NCBI GenBank assembly: GCA_963422285.2
Contig: CAXXJO010000001.1
Coordinates: 868,001 to 932,000 of the forward strand
Length of the DNA: 64,000 nt
DNA from: VXYL01 sp963422285
GTDB lineage: Bacteria; Pseudomonadota; Gammaproteobacteria; Pseudomonadales; Azotimanducaceae
Direction of reading: 5' to 3'
Part shown: one piece after another, positions 18,204-26,057 of the stretch
Position numbering within the stretch: the stretch's first letter is position 1
How the letters are laid out: every line of letters starts with the position of its first letter
The notes under the pieces: model-generated
What the model was told of the DNA's origin: nothing
Databases searched by the model: none
The model's input: only the letters and a program-made list of their open reading frames with translations
Position numbers and translations under genes: made by a program

Positions 18204-19331
18204 CTACGCCGTCCGCACGACGCCGCTCTGCTCCAGGGCATCGACGTCGTCGGCCATGCCGATCTCCGCCAGCACGGCGCGGGTGTCCTCGCCGGGAATC
18301 CGCGCCGGGTGGGAGACCCTGGCCTCGGTGCGGCTGAAGCGCGGCGCCGGCGCTGGCTGGGTGACGCCGTCCACCTCCACGAAGGTTTCGCGGTGGCGGT
18401 TGTGCGGGTGCTGCGGCGCTTCCAGGATGGACAGCACCGGCGCGAAGCACACATCGCTGCCTTCCATGACGGCGCACCATTCGTCGCGGGTCCTGGTTCG
18501 GAACACGTCGGCGAGTTCGGCCTTGAAGTCCACCCACTGCCGGGCATCCATCTGCGGACCGAAGCGATTGGCGTCGATGCCGGTCTTCTCCACCAGTTCG
18601 GCATAGAACTGCGGTTCGATGGCGCCGACGCAGACGTGCTTGCCGTCCTTGGTTTCGTAGGTGTTGTAGAAGTGGGCGCCGCCGTCGAGCATGTTCGAGC
18701 CGCGCTCATCCTTGAAGCCGCGTCCGGCCATGGAGAAGAACATGGCCATCAGCGCCGCGGCGCCGTCCACCATGGCGGCGTCGATCACCTGGCCCTTGCC
18801 GGAACGCGACGCTTCCAGCATTCCGCACACTAGCCCGTAGGCCAGCAGCATGCCGCCGCCGCCGAAATCGCCGATGAGGTTCAGCGGCGGCACCGGCTTG
18901 CCGCCGGGTTCGCCGATGGCGTGCAAGGCGCCGGCGAGGCCGATGTAGTTGATGTCGTGGCCAGCGGCATGGGCGATGGGGCCTTCCTGGCCCCAGCCGG
19001 TCATGCGGCCGTAGACAAGCTTCTCATTGCGCGCCAAGCACTCGTCGGGACCGAGACCGAGCCGCTCGGTAACGCCGGGCCGAAACCCCTCGAATAGCGC
19101 ATCCGCGGTCTCGACGAGCTTGAGCACCACTTCGACGCCTGCCGACTGCTTCAAATCCACGGCCACGGAACGGCGATTCCGGGCCAGCACGTCGCGTCCC
19201 CGGTTGCGCGAGCCGCCCACTCGGTCGATGCGAACCACCTCCGCCCCCATATCCGACAGCATCATGCCGCAGAACGGTCCCGGCCCGATGCCGGCCAGTT
19301 CGATGACGCGAAACCCCTGCAATGGCCCCAT
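18204..19331 (-). CDS. CaiB/BaiF family protein, alpha-methylacyl-CoA racemase-like
   Basis: A 375-residue protein of the CaiB/BaiF family. The N-terminus MGPLQGFRVIELAGIGPGPFCGMMLSDMGAEVV is typical of alpha-methylacyl-CoA racemase. The catalytic pair of the racemase is present: His125 (AAGHDINYIG) and Asp155 (NLIGDFGGGG), at almost the positions known from the Mycobacterium enzyme. FNTYETKDGKHV-like (here YNTYETKDGK) is also conserved. It would epimerise 2-methyl-branched acyl-CoA thioesters; a CoA-transferase role cannot be excluded. It is first in an operon with the damaged acyl-CoA synthetase, whose ATG is 6 bases downstream, which suits uptake of a carboxylic acid as its CoA thioester. 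Confidence 0.87.
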   Translation of the reverse strand: MGPLQGFRVIELAGIGPGPFCGMMLSDMGAEVVRIDRVGGSRNRGRDVLARNRRSVAVDLKQSAGVEVVLKLVETADALFEGFRPGVTERLGLGPDECLARNEKLVYGRMTGWGQEGPIAHAAGHDINYIGLAGALHAIGEPGGKPVPPLNLIGDFGGGGMLLAYGLVCGMLEASRSGKGQVIDAAMVDGAAALMAMFFSMAGRGFKDERGSNMLDGGAHFYNTYETKDGKHVCVGAIEPQFYAELVEKTGIDANRFGPQMDARQWVDFKAELADVFRTRTRDEWCAVMEGSDVCFAPVLSILEAPQHPHNRHRETFVEVDGVTQPAPAPRFSRTEARVSHPARIPGEDTRAVLAEIGMADDVDALEQSGVVRTA

Positions 19332-19757
19332 GGCCGCCCCTCGTTCCAATGCTCTGCCGAGTGTAAACGAAGCCAGCGTGGATGGGCAGCGGCTGTTGGC
19401 GGTCGCCAAGGCCGATCCGGAATCGGAGGCGGCCGGACGAAACAGGAAACTCGGCATTCCGTCCTGAGCGTTCGCCGGCAGGCATGCGGCGCGGCAGTAC
19501 CATGGTGTTTCATCGCTGCCTAGCTGCGTTCTCGCCGCGCTCCCGGAAAAGCACATACCGCGCTCCGGCCAGCCTCCGCAGCTATATTCCGGCCTGATGC
19601 CGAACAAGCGCCGGCATCCCATGATGGGGCCAGACCAACCCACCTCCACGCCTGCATTCCGACAGTCCATCGGGCCTCTACTCTTTTCAAAGCGGCCATG
19701 AATGCCGCAGAAACAGCCAGGATCGTCTAGGCGTCTCGTAGCGCCGCGGTCATCGGT
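19332..19757. other. Intergenic stretch, no supported gene
   Basis: About 425 bases upstream of the CaiB-type gene. Open frames on both strands are short and of shadow composition. It ends at the remnant of a restriction enzyme gene. No RNA gene or terminator was recognised. Confidence 0.4.
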
Positions 19758-19961
19758 TCATGGTTGGAGTGCAGGCGGCGAAGCCTGGCCAGCCTGATCG
19801 TACGCGAGCTCGAACACCACGCCGGTCATCCATCGCTTGAAGTCGTCGTTGTCCATGAACTGCTTGAAGAGTTCGGTGTCGTCCCTTATCACGTCCGACA
19901 CGATTCGCAACAGCAACCTGTCGCGTTCGAAGCGCATGTTCTGCTCGTCCGATTTGCACCC
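19758..19961 (-). pseudogene. hsdR: C-terminal fragment of type I restriction HsdR
   Basis: A frame of about 66 codons reads KSDEQNMRFERDRLLLR, IVSDVIRDDTELFKQFMDN, DDFKRWMTGVVFELAYDQ and stops at 19758. This is the C-terminal end of type I restriction subunit R (the long form with a DEAD-type translocase). A stop codon lies immediately upstream. The preceding part of the same gene is found at 21318-21597, and the two pieces would join at DTAFRNA / KSDEQN. Between them lies a piece of Mu-like phage DNA. The frame may still be translated from an internal ATG at 19937, but without the motor and nuclease domains. Confidence 0.75.
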
Positions 19962-19984
19962 TCACTAGAGGAATGCGAAAAAAG

Positions 19985-19993
19985 AACGCGAGT
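19985..19993 (+). repeat. Left end of a short inverted repeat bounding the phage insert
   Basis: AACGCGAGT on the plus strand is matched by its reverse complement at 21315-21323; including the next two positions the match is 10 of 11. The pair frames almost exactly the phage DNA that splits hsdR. It could be a terminal inverted repeat or chance; 9 bases alone are weak evidence. Confidence 0.35.
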
Positions 19994-20134
19994 GTGCTAC
20001 GAAAAACTCTGCGCACATGAATGTCTTGCGAAGAGAAGTCGAACGGCGGTTTGGATATTCCAACCTTTGCCGGAATCGTGCGGAATCAGACGGAATCCGG
20101 CGGAACGGCGCGGCCACCGCGCGATCCCGCGGCC

Positions 20135-20621
20135 TCAGCCGAGGGCGTCGACCAGGTATCGGGCGACGATGTCGCGGACGTCGGCCTCGTCGTCGGAGAG
20201 GCCGAGGAAGGGGCGGGCGGGAATGTCGCCCCAGGGAATGGGCGCGCCGCGCTTCATGGCGCCGAACGCCCCTTCGACGCGCCGAACTGGTGGGTGCCGG
20301 CGCGCTTGTCCGGCGAGCCGACCTCCACCTGGTCGCGCCCGGCGCGGTAGGCCAGGGTGCCGCCCAGGACGCCGCTCTCGGTGAGGACGCGGTCGGCGTT
20401 GCGCTCTTTGCGCCGCTTCGTCGCGTCGCTCAGGGGCCCAGGGCACGCCGTCCGGGACCTTCTCGTCGTCGAAGCGGTCGCGGGTGGTTCGCAGCGGGCG
20501 CTCGCCGACGTCGCGCATGAGCGGCGTCAGGTCGTGCCCGCGGCGACCAAGCGGTCGAGGGCCCGCCGGACCTCGGCGTCGTCGAACTCGACGCGGACGG
20601 TCGCGCCGGGAACGGTCAGGC
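20135..20621 (-). pseudogene. Mu-like phage virion morphogenesis protein (gpG family), three frameshifts
   Basis: Reading across frames gives a nearly complete gpG-type tail/head completion protein: ATVRVEFDDAEVRRALDRLV, then HDLTPLMRDVGE, TTRDRFDDEKVPDGVPWAPLS, KERNADRVLTESGVLGG, AGTHQFGAS and the ending IPARPFLGLSDDEADVR. Three breaks are needed, each corrected by one extra base in a G/C run: near 20536 (CCC), 20433 (GGGG) and 20269 (CCCC) on the plus strand. The current sequence cannot make the protein. The upstream hypothetical gene overlaps its 5' end. In Mu-like phages this gene follows the gpF head gene, as here. Confidence 0.75.
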
Positions 20622-20984
20622 CTTCCGGCCGCCGTCTCCGGCGGCGTTCTCTCCGTCCTCGGGCCTGCCGTGGAGTTCCAGGGCGCGCTCGTGGTCGTGC
20701 TCCCGGGGGACGAAGTCAGACAGGTCGCCGGCGAGCAGGACCTCGTCGTCGCCCTCGACCGGCAGGTCGAAGATGGACTCGTAGCCGGCCTCCGCCAGGG
20801 CGGCGTTGACCTCCGCCTCCGACCGCATCTTGTCGGCCAAGTACCTTCCGCCCTTGGTCAGCTCCTCGTAGGGAACGGTGGGTGTCGCGAGCATGCGCCA
20901 GCGCTCCTCGCCGAACTCCGCGACGTACTGCTCGTCGGTCAGGGTTCGCCTGCCCTTCTCGTCCCAGACTTCGATCTCAGCCAT
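20616..20984 (-). CDS. Hypothetical protein of a Mu-like phage head module
   Basis: A 122-residue acidic protein (MAEIEVWDEKGRRTLTDEQYVAEFGEERW..., DKMRSEAEVNAALAEAGYESIFDLPV, FVPREHDHERALELHG). I do not recognise the family. Position between the gpF-like and gpG-like genes, with an 8-base overlap of its start with the upstream gene end, marks it as part of the phage head-morphogenesis cluster. Unlike its neighbours the frame is intact. The C-terminal tail is low complexity (Gly/Asp/Arg). Confidence 0.6.
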   Translation of the reverse strand: MAEIEVWDEKGRRTLTDEQYVAEFGEERWRMLATPTVPYEELTKGGRYLADKMRSEAEVNAALAEAGYESIFDLPVEGDDEVLLAGDLSDFVPREHDHERALELHGRPEDGENAAGDGGRKA

Positions 20985-21320
20985 CGTCGACCCCCTCGAG
21001 TTCGATCTCCACGATCCCGCCCCGCCTCTCGCGCTTCAGCACGCGGAACCGCGTTCCGGCCCTGAACAGCACCTCGCGCTCGGACGGATAGCGGGAGAGC
21101 CTGTCGATGCGCTTCCCGTGCAGGCTGCGGATCGTGAACCGCACGTTGCCGCCGAAGCCCCGGCCCACGCTCGCGCTGGTGAACGCGGCCTCGGTCACGA
21201 CGGAACCCGGAACGTAGCCTGCGATCTCGTTCGGGGTCAGCGTGGTCCCGCGCTTCAGTCCCCTGGCCGAATGGTCCGGGAGCCGGTCGAGGGCGTCGTT
21301 GAGCGTGCGGCGATACTCGC
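20977..21320 (-). pseudogene. C-terminal ADP-ribosyltransferase-like domain of a phage gpF-type head protein
   Basis: The open frame reads RTLNDALDRLPDH, LKRGTTLTPNEIAGYVPGSVV, AFTSASVGRGF, VRFTIRSLHGKRIDRLSRYP, SEREVLFRAGTRFRVL. This matches the ADP-ribosyltransferase fold found at the C-terminus of some Mu-like gpF (minor head) proteins: an Arg at the start, the TSAS segment after a beta strand and the Glu-x-Glu motif in SEREVLF. Everything N-terminal is missing; the reading frame runs into hsdR sequence at about 21318. The domain itself looks intact, so only the fragment's start is lost. The role in the parent phage is unknown. Confidence 0.65.
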
Positions 21321-21323
21321 GTT
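21315..21323 (-). repeat. Right end of the short inverted repeat bounding the phage insert
   Basis: ACTCGCGTT, the reverse complement of 19985-19993. It lies exactly at the border between hsdR and phage sequence. Confidence 0.35.
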
Positions 21324-21597
21324 TCTGAACGCGGTGTCTTCCGCTACGCGAGAAGGGATGGTCTCGGTGACGAGTTGCCGGACGCGGTCGGCGTGTTGCC
21401 AGTCGATGTCGCCGAAACGTTCGTTGAAGACCTTGAGGATGTTCGACAGGTGGTCTGTTTCCGGCTCCGAGCGCTGGCCGCCGGCACGGGGTCGATTTCG
21501 GCATCCTCGTCCGGCAGCGCGAGTTTCCGCACGGCCTTCTTTTCCACCCGGTAGCTGTTCATGTCGATGGCATCAAGGATGCCTCTGCGCATCCCCG
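21318..21597 (-). pseudogene. hsdR: Internal fragment of type I restriction HsdR
   Basis: Two adjacent frames together give HsdR sequence: ILDAIDMNSYRVEKKAVRKL, LPDEDAEIDPVPA, then after a one-base shift near 21480 DHLSNILKVFNERFGDID, HADRVRQLVTETIPSRVAED, TAFRNA. The next residues expected in the family (KSDEQN...) are found 1.36 kb away at 19758-19961. The 5' part of hsdR, carrying the nuclease and helicase motor, is missing; the AAA-ATPase gene ends only 8 bases upstream. No hsdM or hsdS is present nearby. Confidence 0.75.
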
Positions 21598-21604
21598 CTG
21601 TCCA

Positions 21605-23194
21605 TCACATCCCCCACACGGTCACCGTTCCGTCGTCCATGGACACTTCGCGCCGGAATATCTTCTCCGCCCACGGCCGCCCGTCGTCGCGGTCGAAGAC
21701 CACCAGATGTCCGGCTTCCGCGCCGCAGCGATCCATGTAGCCTAAGGTCTGCCGGACGCCTTCGGCGACGGTCCGCTCCAGCCCCTTGTGCCGCAGCTTG
21801 CACTCGACGACGAACCGGCGCGTTCGTTCGCCTTGGGGCCAGACGACCAGCAGGTCGGTGCGTCCCCGGCCCAGGCCGTATTCGCGCTCGATGCGGCCGC
21901 CGCTGTTGACGACGCGCTGCAGGAACGCCTGCAGCAGCAGCTGCGGCCCCGCCTCCCGGTAGCCGAAGCGCGCCACCCAGTGCTCCGAGTGCTCGCGGAA
22001 GAACCGCTGGAAGGCTTCGAGCAGCTTGGGCACATCCAGGCCGCCGCCGGCGTCCATGTACCGGGACGGCCCCTGCTCTAGCGAGCGTTGCGCGGCGTAG
22101 GCGAGCTCGCGGGGAATGACCTCGGCGTATATGGGGTTGGCGATGCGCAGCAGGTCGTCGTCGGCGGCGATCAGGCCCAGGTCCTGGACGTACTCGATGT
22201 CTTGCGCGGACATGTTTTCCTTCCGACTCTCGTCGCCGCTCAGCATCGGCTCGACCACGCGCCGCACCCGGCCCTCGCGCAGCTTGTCGGCGAGCTGGTC
22301 CAGGTGCGTCTCCCGGCGCTGGACGATTGCTTCCCGGGCCTCCAGGATGTCGTCGGCGGCGACGGGGCGGTCGCGCTCGCGAACGGCTCCGTCCTCGAAG
22401 CAGACCTCGGCGGCCAGCGCGTTCACCAGCCAGGGCTGGCCCCGGGTCTGCGTCCACACCGCGTCCAGGGCTTCGGGCGAGAACGCCTGGCCAGTCTCTG
22501 CGACGTGCTGGGCGAGCAGCGAGCGCGTTTCGTCTTCCGAGAAGTCGCCCAGGCGCAGCGACCGGGCCTTGACGTTGAAGGCGCTGCCGCCCAGCACCAT
22601 GCCGCCGGCGGCGCTGGAGCGGATGCGGTAGTCTCGCACGTCGCGGACGCCGCACAGCACCAAGCTCTGCGGAAAGCTGGAGGGACGGCGGTCGTAGCCG
22701 GAGCGGAGCTGGCGCAGCACGGAAACCAGCGTGTCGCCGACCAGGGCGTCGATCTCGTCGACCAGCAGCACCAGGGGGGGCCGGTCCGCTCGCGCCCAGC
22801 GGGCCAGCGTCTCGCGCAGCGCACCGTCCGGACCGAACTGGTTGAGAATGCCGGGCCAAGCTGCGGCCGGGAACTCGTCGTCCAGAGTCTCCTGCGCTCG
22901 AGATCCCAGTTCGCCGAGAATCGTGCGCATCGCTCTCTCGACGTTTTCGCGTGACGCCTGCCCGGCCTCGATGTTGACGTACACGCAGCGGTAGTCGCCC
23001 TGCTCCCCGCTGTTGAGCAGGTCGCGCAGCGCCAGCAGGACGGAGGTCTTGCCCGTCTGCCGCGGTGCGTGGAGGACGAAGTAGCGTCTGGCGCGGACGA
23101 AGGAGAGCACTTGGTTCAGGTTCACGCGGCCGAGCGGCGGAACGCTGTAGTGCCAGTCCGCTCGCACGGGGCCTTCGGTGTTGAAGAATCGCAT
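21605..23194 (-). CDS. AAA ATPase fused to a PD-(D/E)XK nuclease-like domain
   Basis: A 529-residue protein. The N-terminal two thirds is an AAA-type ATPase: MRFFNTEGPVRADWHYSVPP, Walker A HAPRQTGKTS at residues 42-51, Walker B LVLLVDEIDAL, and a winged-helix-like middle part with LGLIAADDDLLRIANPIYAEVIP. The C-terminus reads GRTDLLVVWPQGERTRRFVVECKLRHKG, the Asp...Glu-x-Lys pattern of the PD-(D/E)XK nuclease fold. Such fusions occur beside restriction and other mobile loci, but no function is established. ATG 23194 was preferred to the upstream start at 23239 because it opens the conserved FFNTEGPV segment. It abuts the hsdR remnant. Confidence 0.8.
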   Translation of the reverse strand: MRFFNTEGPVRADWHYSVPPLGRVNLNQVLSFVRARRYFVLHAPRQTGKTSVLLALRDLLNSGEQGDYRCVYVNIEAGQASRENVERAMRTILGELGSRAQETLDDEFPAAAWPGILNQFGPDGALRETLARWARADRPPLVLLVDEIDALVGDTLVSVLRQLRSGYDRRPSSFPQSLVLCGVRDVRDYRIRSSAAGGMVLGGSAFNVKARSLRLGDFSEDETRSLLAQHVAETGQAFSPEALDAVWTQTRGQPWLVNALAAEVCFEDGAVRERDRPVAADDILEAREAIVQRRETHLDQLADKLREGRVRRVVEPMLSGDESRKENMSAQDIEYVQDLGLIAADDDLLRIANPIYAEVIPRELAYAAQRSLEQGPSRYMDAGGGLDVPKLLEAFQRFFREHSEHWVARFGYREAGPQLLLQAFLQRVVNSGGRIEREYGLGRGRTDLLVVWPQGERTRRFVVECKLRHKGLERTVAEGVRQTLGYMDRCGAEAGHLVVFDRDDGRPWAEKIFRREVSMDDGTVTVWGM

Positions 23195-23548
23195 GGCCGC
23201 AGTATCGCACCGCCTGTCGGGAGAAGCGATGGCGACCACGCGCAGCCGACGAGGGCATGTCCAGCCACCGAGCCCAGGGCGCCGCCACTGCCGCCGAGCG
23301 GCCAGCTCGGAACGGAATCACCAGGGCGGGTCGATCTGGATCGACCGGTAGCGAGCCAGTTTGAACCCGTGTCGTCGTGCTGCACCGCATAGTCGCAAGA
23401 TGCAGGAGGATGGAACGCTGTGGCACCCGTAGCGGCTTGGCCAATCCAATGTCGAACCGACCCGCTGCCGATTGACCCCTTGCCTTAGCGGACACTGGGA
23501 ATTGCGGTAGACTTCGGCTTTGATATACGACAGCGCAAGGAGCGGTGG
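23195..23548. other. Divergent intergenic region
   Basis: About 350 bases between the AAA/nuclease gene and the cupin gene. The right end has AAGGAG placed 6 bases before GTG 23549. Open frames are shadows. No repeats or RNA genes seen. Confidence 0.45.
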
Positions 23549-23944
23549 GTGCGCGTAACCCGTTTCTTCACGACGCCGGATGGCGGCTCCGCCTTCGACG
23601 AGGTGGAGGTTCCCCTATCGTCTTCGGCCGCGGATGCCTGGGGCAACGAACTGCGGTTCAGCGAGCCGTTCGCGTCCCCGGCGGTGCGCATCTTCGAGGC
23701 GCCCGCCGGGGCATTCCAGGACTGGCACAACGCCCCCCGACGCCAGCTCTGCGTCATGCTTGCCGGCATCTGGGAGATCGGCACCAGCGACGGCCGCAAG
23801 CGGCGCTGGGGGCCGGGCGAAGCATTCCTGCCAGACGACGTGGACGGCCAGGGCCACACCAGCGAAGTGATCGAAGGTCCCGTGCGCATGGTGTTCGTGC
23901 CGCTGCCCGACGATGTCGACGTCGATGCTTGGCGGGTGGCGTGA
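23549..23944 (+). CDS. Cupin-domain protein
   Basis: A 131-residue single-domain protein with a cupin-like beta barrel: FEAPAGAFQDWHNAPRRQLCVMLAGIWEIGTSDGRKRRWGPGEAFLPDDVDGQGHTSEVIEG can be read in sections as motif 1 (WHNAP), the GIWEIGTSDG turn and motif 2 (PGEAFLPDDVDGQGHT). Metal-binding His residues at DWHN and QGHT are present, though one His of the classic set is replaced. No enzymatic activity can be assigned. GTG 23549 has AAGGAG upstream. A TPR gene follows after 7 bases, likely in the same operon. Confidence 0.75.
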   Translation: MRVTRFFTTPDGGSAFDEVEVPLSSSAADAWGNELRFSEPFASPAVRIFEAPAGAFQDWHNAPRRQLCVMLAGIWEIGTSDGRKRRWGPGEAFLPDDVDGQGHTSEVIEGPVRMVFVPLPDDVDVDAWRVA

Positions 23945-23951
23945 GGCAGCT

Positions 23952-24500
23952 GTGTTCGACCCTATCGCCACCCGCATCGACTTGGCTCTTGCCGCGATGA
24001 ATGCCGAGCCGCCGGCCGATACGTCCGAACTCGACGCCTTGTTCGCCAAGCTGCGCACCGCCGGCAATCCCCGAGAACGAGAGCAAACGGAGCAGCAGAT
24101 CTGGACAGTCTGGTGCGCCCACGAGCACGAAGCCGCGGCGCGAGCCATGGAGACCGCTATCCGGGCCATGGAAGCGGGCGATCTCGCCCGCGCCGGAGAG
24201 ACCTTGGATGCCATGGTCGAGCATTGGCCCGATTGGGCGGAAGCCTGGAACAAGCGAGCGACGCTGCGCTTCCTGGAAGACCGCGACGAAGACAGTCTGG
24301 ACGACATCGCCCGCACCTTGGAACGGGAACCGCGTCACTTCGGCGCCCTGAGCGGCCTAGGCCAGATCTGTCTGCGTGCCGGAGATCTCACCTCCGCGCT
24401 GCTGGCCTTCGAGCGCGTACTGGCCCTGGATCCCGCCGTCGAGGAAGTGCGTCAAGCCGTCGGCGTGCTGCGCAAGAAAACCAATCCCGTCGTTCACTGA
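23952..24500 (+). CDS. Tetratricopeptide-repeat protein
   Basis: A 182-residue protein. The N-terminal 60 residues are helical (MFDPIATRIDLALAAMNAE, SELDALFAKLRTAGN), the rest contains about three TPR units: AIRAMEAGDLARAGETLDAMVEHWPDWAEAWNKRA can be split into one unit, LRFLEDRDEDSLDDIARTLEREPRHFGALSGLG into the next, and AGDLTSALLAFERVLALDP into the third. It is cytoplasmic (no signal peptide) and presumably binds a partner protein. GTG 23952 follows the cupin stop by 7 bases with GAGG in between; ATG 23913 inside the cupin gene is an alternative. Confidence 0.8.
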   Translation: MFDPIATRIDLALAAMNAEPPADTSELDALFAKLRTAGNPREREQTEQQIWTVWCAHEHEAAARAMETAIRAMEAGDLARAGETLDAMVEHWPDWAEAWNKRATLRFLEDRDEDSLDDIARTLEREPRHFGALSGLGQICLRAGDLTSALLAFERVLALDPAVEEVRQAVGVLRKKTNPVVH

Positions 24501-24533
24501 TCCGGCAACCGGGTCGATAAAAATGGGAACTAT

Positions 24534-24689
24534 ATGCTTGACGGTCTCGACGACGTTCGGGATGTGGAAGCGGCCGCCAGGGCGTGGACGCTCTTGGCAC
24601 CGGCCATGCGCGATTCGGCCGCCGCGACTGGCGTACATGAATCCTATCGTCATCCGCTGCCGGAATCCTCTTGCATGCGGATCTCATAA
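24534..24689 (+). CDS. Possible small protein, 51 residues
   Basis: A short frame, MLDGLDDVRDVEAAARAWT, then LLAPAMRDSAAATGVHESYR, to a TAA at 24687. Composition and codon use look more coding-like than the other frames of this 277-base gap, and GGGAAC precedes the ATG. No family recognised and no second line of evidence. The rest of the gap 24501-24777 holds nothing I can name. Confidence 0.25.
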   Translation: MLDGLDDVRDVEAAARAWTLLAPAMRDSAAATGVHESYRHPLPESSCMRIS

Positions 24690-24777
24690 AAATCGCCGGC
24701 CACGAGGGGCAGGCGGCAGCCCTTTCGGAATCGAAGCCTAAGAATCATTCCATATTCGCATTCGCGGAGATGATGCC

Positions 24778-25203
24778 ATGCGTCTCGAACATGCCAACCT
24801 GAGCGTCCGCGATGCCGACGCCATGACGCGCTTCCTGCAAGCGGTCGCTCCCGACTTCCGCATCCGGGGCCGCGGCCGGGACGGCAGAGGCAGGCCGTGG
24901 CGCCACGTCGGCAACGACGACTGCTACATCGCCCTGCAATCCGTCGCCGGCGGCGACGTCCGAACGCCTTACGGCGACACGCCGGGTCTCAACCACATCG
25001 GCTGGGAAGTGGACAGCATCGATGAACTCGAGGCGCGCCTGCGGGATGCCGGATACCCGCCCAACCTGCGCGTGGACGACCATCCGGCTCGACGGCGGCT
25101 GTATTTCTACGATCCTGAAGGCAACGACTGGGAATTCGTCGAGTACCGCACCGACGACCCGCGCCAGCGCAACGACTACGAGGACCACGAGAAAGGCGGC
25201 TGA
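24778..25203 (+). CDS. VOC (glyoxalase/dioxygenase) family protein
   Basis: A 141-residue single-domain VOC protein with paired beta-alpha-beta-beta-beta modules. The first starts MRLEHANLSVRDADAMTRFLQ, the second GLNHIGWEVDSIDELEARLRDAGY and ends LYFYDPEGNDWEFVEY. Candidate metal ligands are His5, His at GLNHIGW and Glu in WEFVEY; the first-module Glu is not obvious. Activities in this superfamily range from glyoxalase to ring-cleaving dioxygenase, so none is assigned. It stands alone. Confidence 0.82.
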   Translation: MRLEHANLSVRDADAMTRFLQAVAPDFRIRGRGRDGRGRPWRHVGNDDCYIALQSVAGGDVRTPYGDTPGLNHIGWEVDSIDELEARLRDAGYPPNLRVDDHPARRRLYFYDPEGNDWEFVEYRTDDPRQRNDYEDHEKGG

Positions 25204-25479
25204 CCGTCTCGGGCCTGCCGTTTCCCACCGGCCGAGCGCCCTGCCGCCGACGCGCCGCGACACCCGGAAGGGCCGCTCTCCGGCGGCATGTCTCGAACCA
25301 CCTGCCGAGGACAAGGCGGATTCCCGCAGCGCGAGGTGCGCCGCCGATGCAATCGCCAGTGCGACAGCGCCAGCGAGATTCCGCCGCAGACCAACGAGGC
25401 GCGTGACGACAGCGGGCCGAGCGGACGTGCGACGCCTTCGTGCAAAGGCGTCGCGTCGGCAAGTCCGGCTCAAGGATCA

Positions 25480-25890
25480 ACTTTCTCGGCGCCCAGACAG
25501 CGGCTTGGTTTGGATCCGCGTCGCCGGGCCGCGCCCTTGGACTGCAAGAGGCGGAGACAGGGACGGACTGCCGGCCGCTGCATAGAGCGGGGGCGCGACG
25601 GCGCGGGCTGCCAAGGGGAGGGCAAGCGCGCGGAGAACCGCGACGCGGCGGTGCAGTGGGAGGTCGCTATGAAGGCCGGCAAGCGCCGGCTGCCGGACAA
25701 GGCGGGAGCGCAGGCGGCGGCGAGGCACAAGGCGTCGGTTCGGGCGAAGGCGGAGCATCCGTTCCTGTATGTGAAGCGCCGCTTCGGCGACGCGAAGGGC
25801 GCGACCGGGGCTGGCGAAGAACACCCAGCGCACACCGTGCTGCTCGGGTTCTCCAACCTCCTTGTCGCCGGGCGCTGCGCCGTCGCCTGA
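25480..25890 (+). pseudogene. IS5-family transposase remnant
   Basis: Only the C-terminal part of an IS5-type transposase remains. It reads VQWEVAMKAGKRRLPDK, RHKASVRAKAEHPFLYVKRRFGDAK, then after two compensating shifts RPGLAKNTQRT and VLLGFSNLLVAGRCAVA to the stop near 25890. The EHPF...KRRFG segment carries the conserved Glu of the DDE catalytic centre and the Y(2)R-type basic residues; the two Asp are gone. The frame upstream degenerates into Arg/Gly-rich sequence. No terminal inverted repeats could be located. Confidence 0.7.
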
Positions 25891-26057
25891 CGCGAGGCCG
25901 ATCCGCCCGAGCCGCTCGCCGGGGCGGCGAGGACGGTCGGCGCGGGCGTCGCACTCTCCATTTCCCGGCACGAAAACACGATCCCGATGGTCTCTGCCGT
26001 CTCGCCCATGCGCCAGACAACCCGTATGCCCGGAAACTCGGCTTGTTCAGACATTCC

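Noticed and set aside
16575..18833. A 752-codon plus-strand frame opposite the acyl-CoA synthetase and CaiB genes
   Set aside because: Antisense shadow; the minus-strand frames carry all catalytic motifs.
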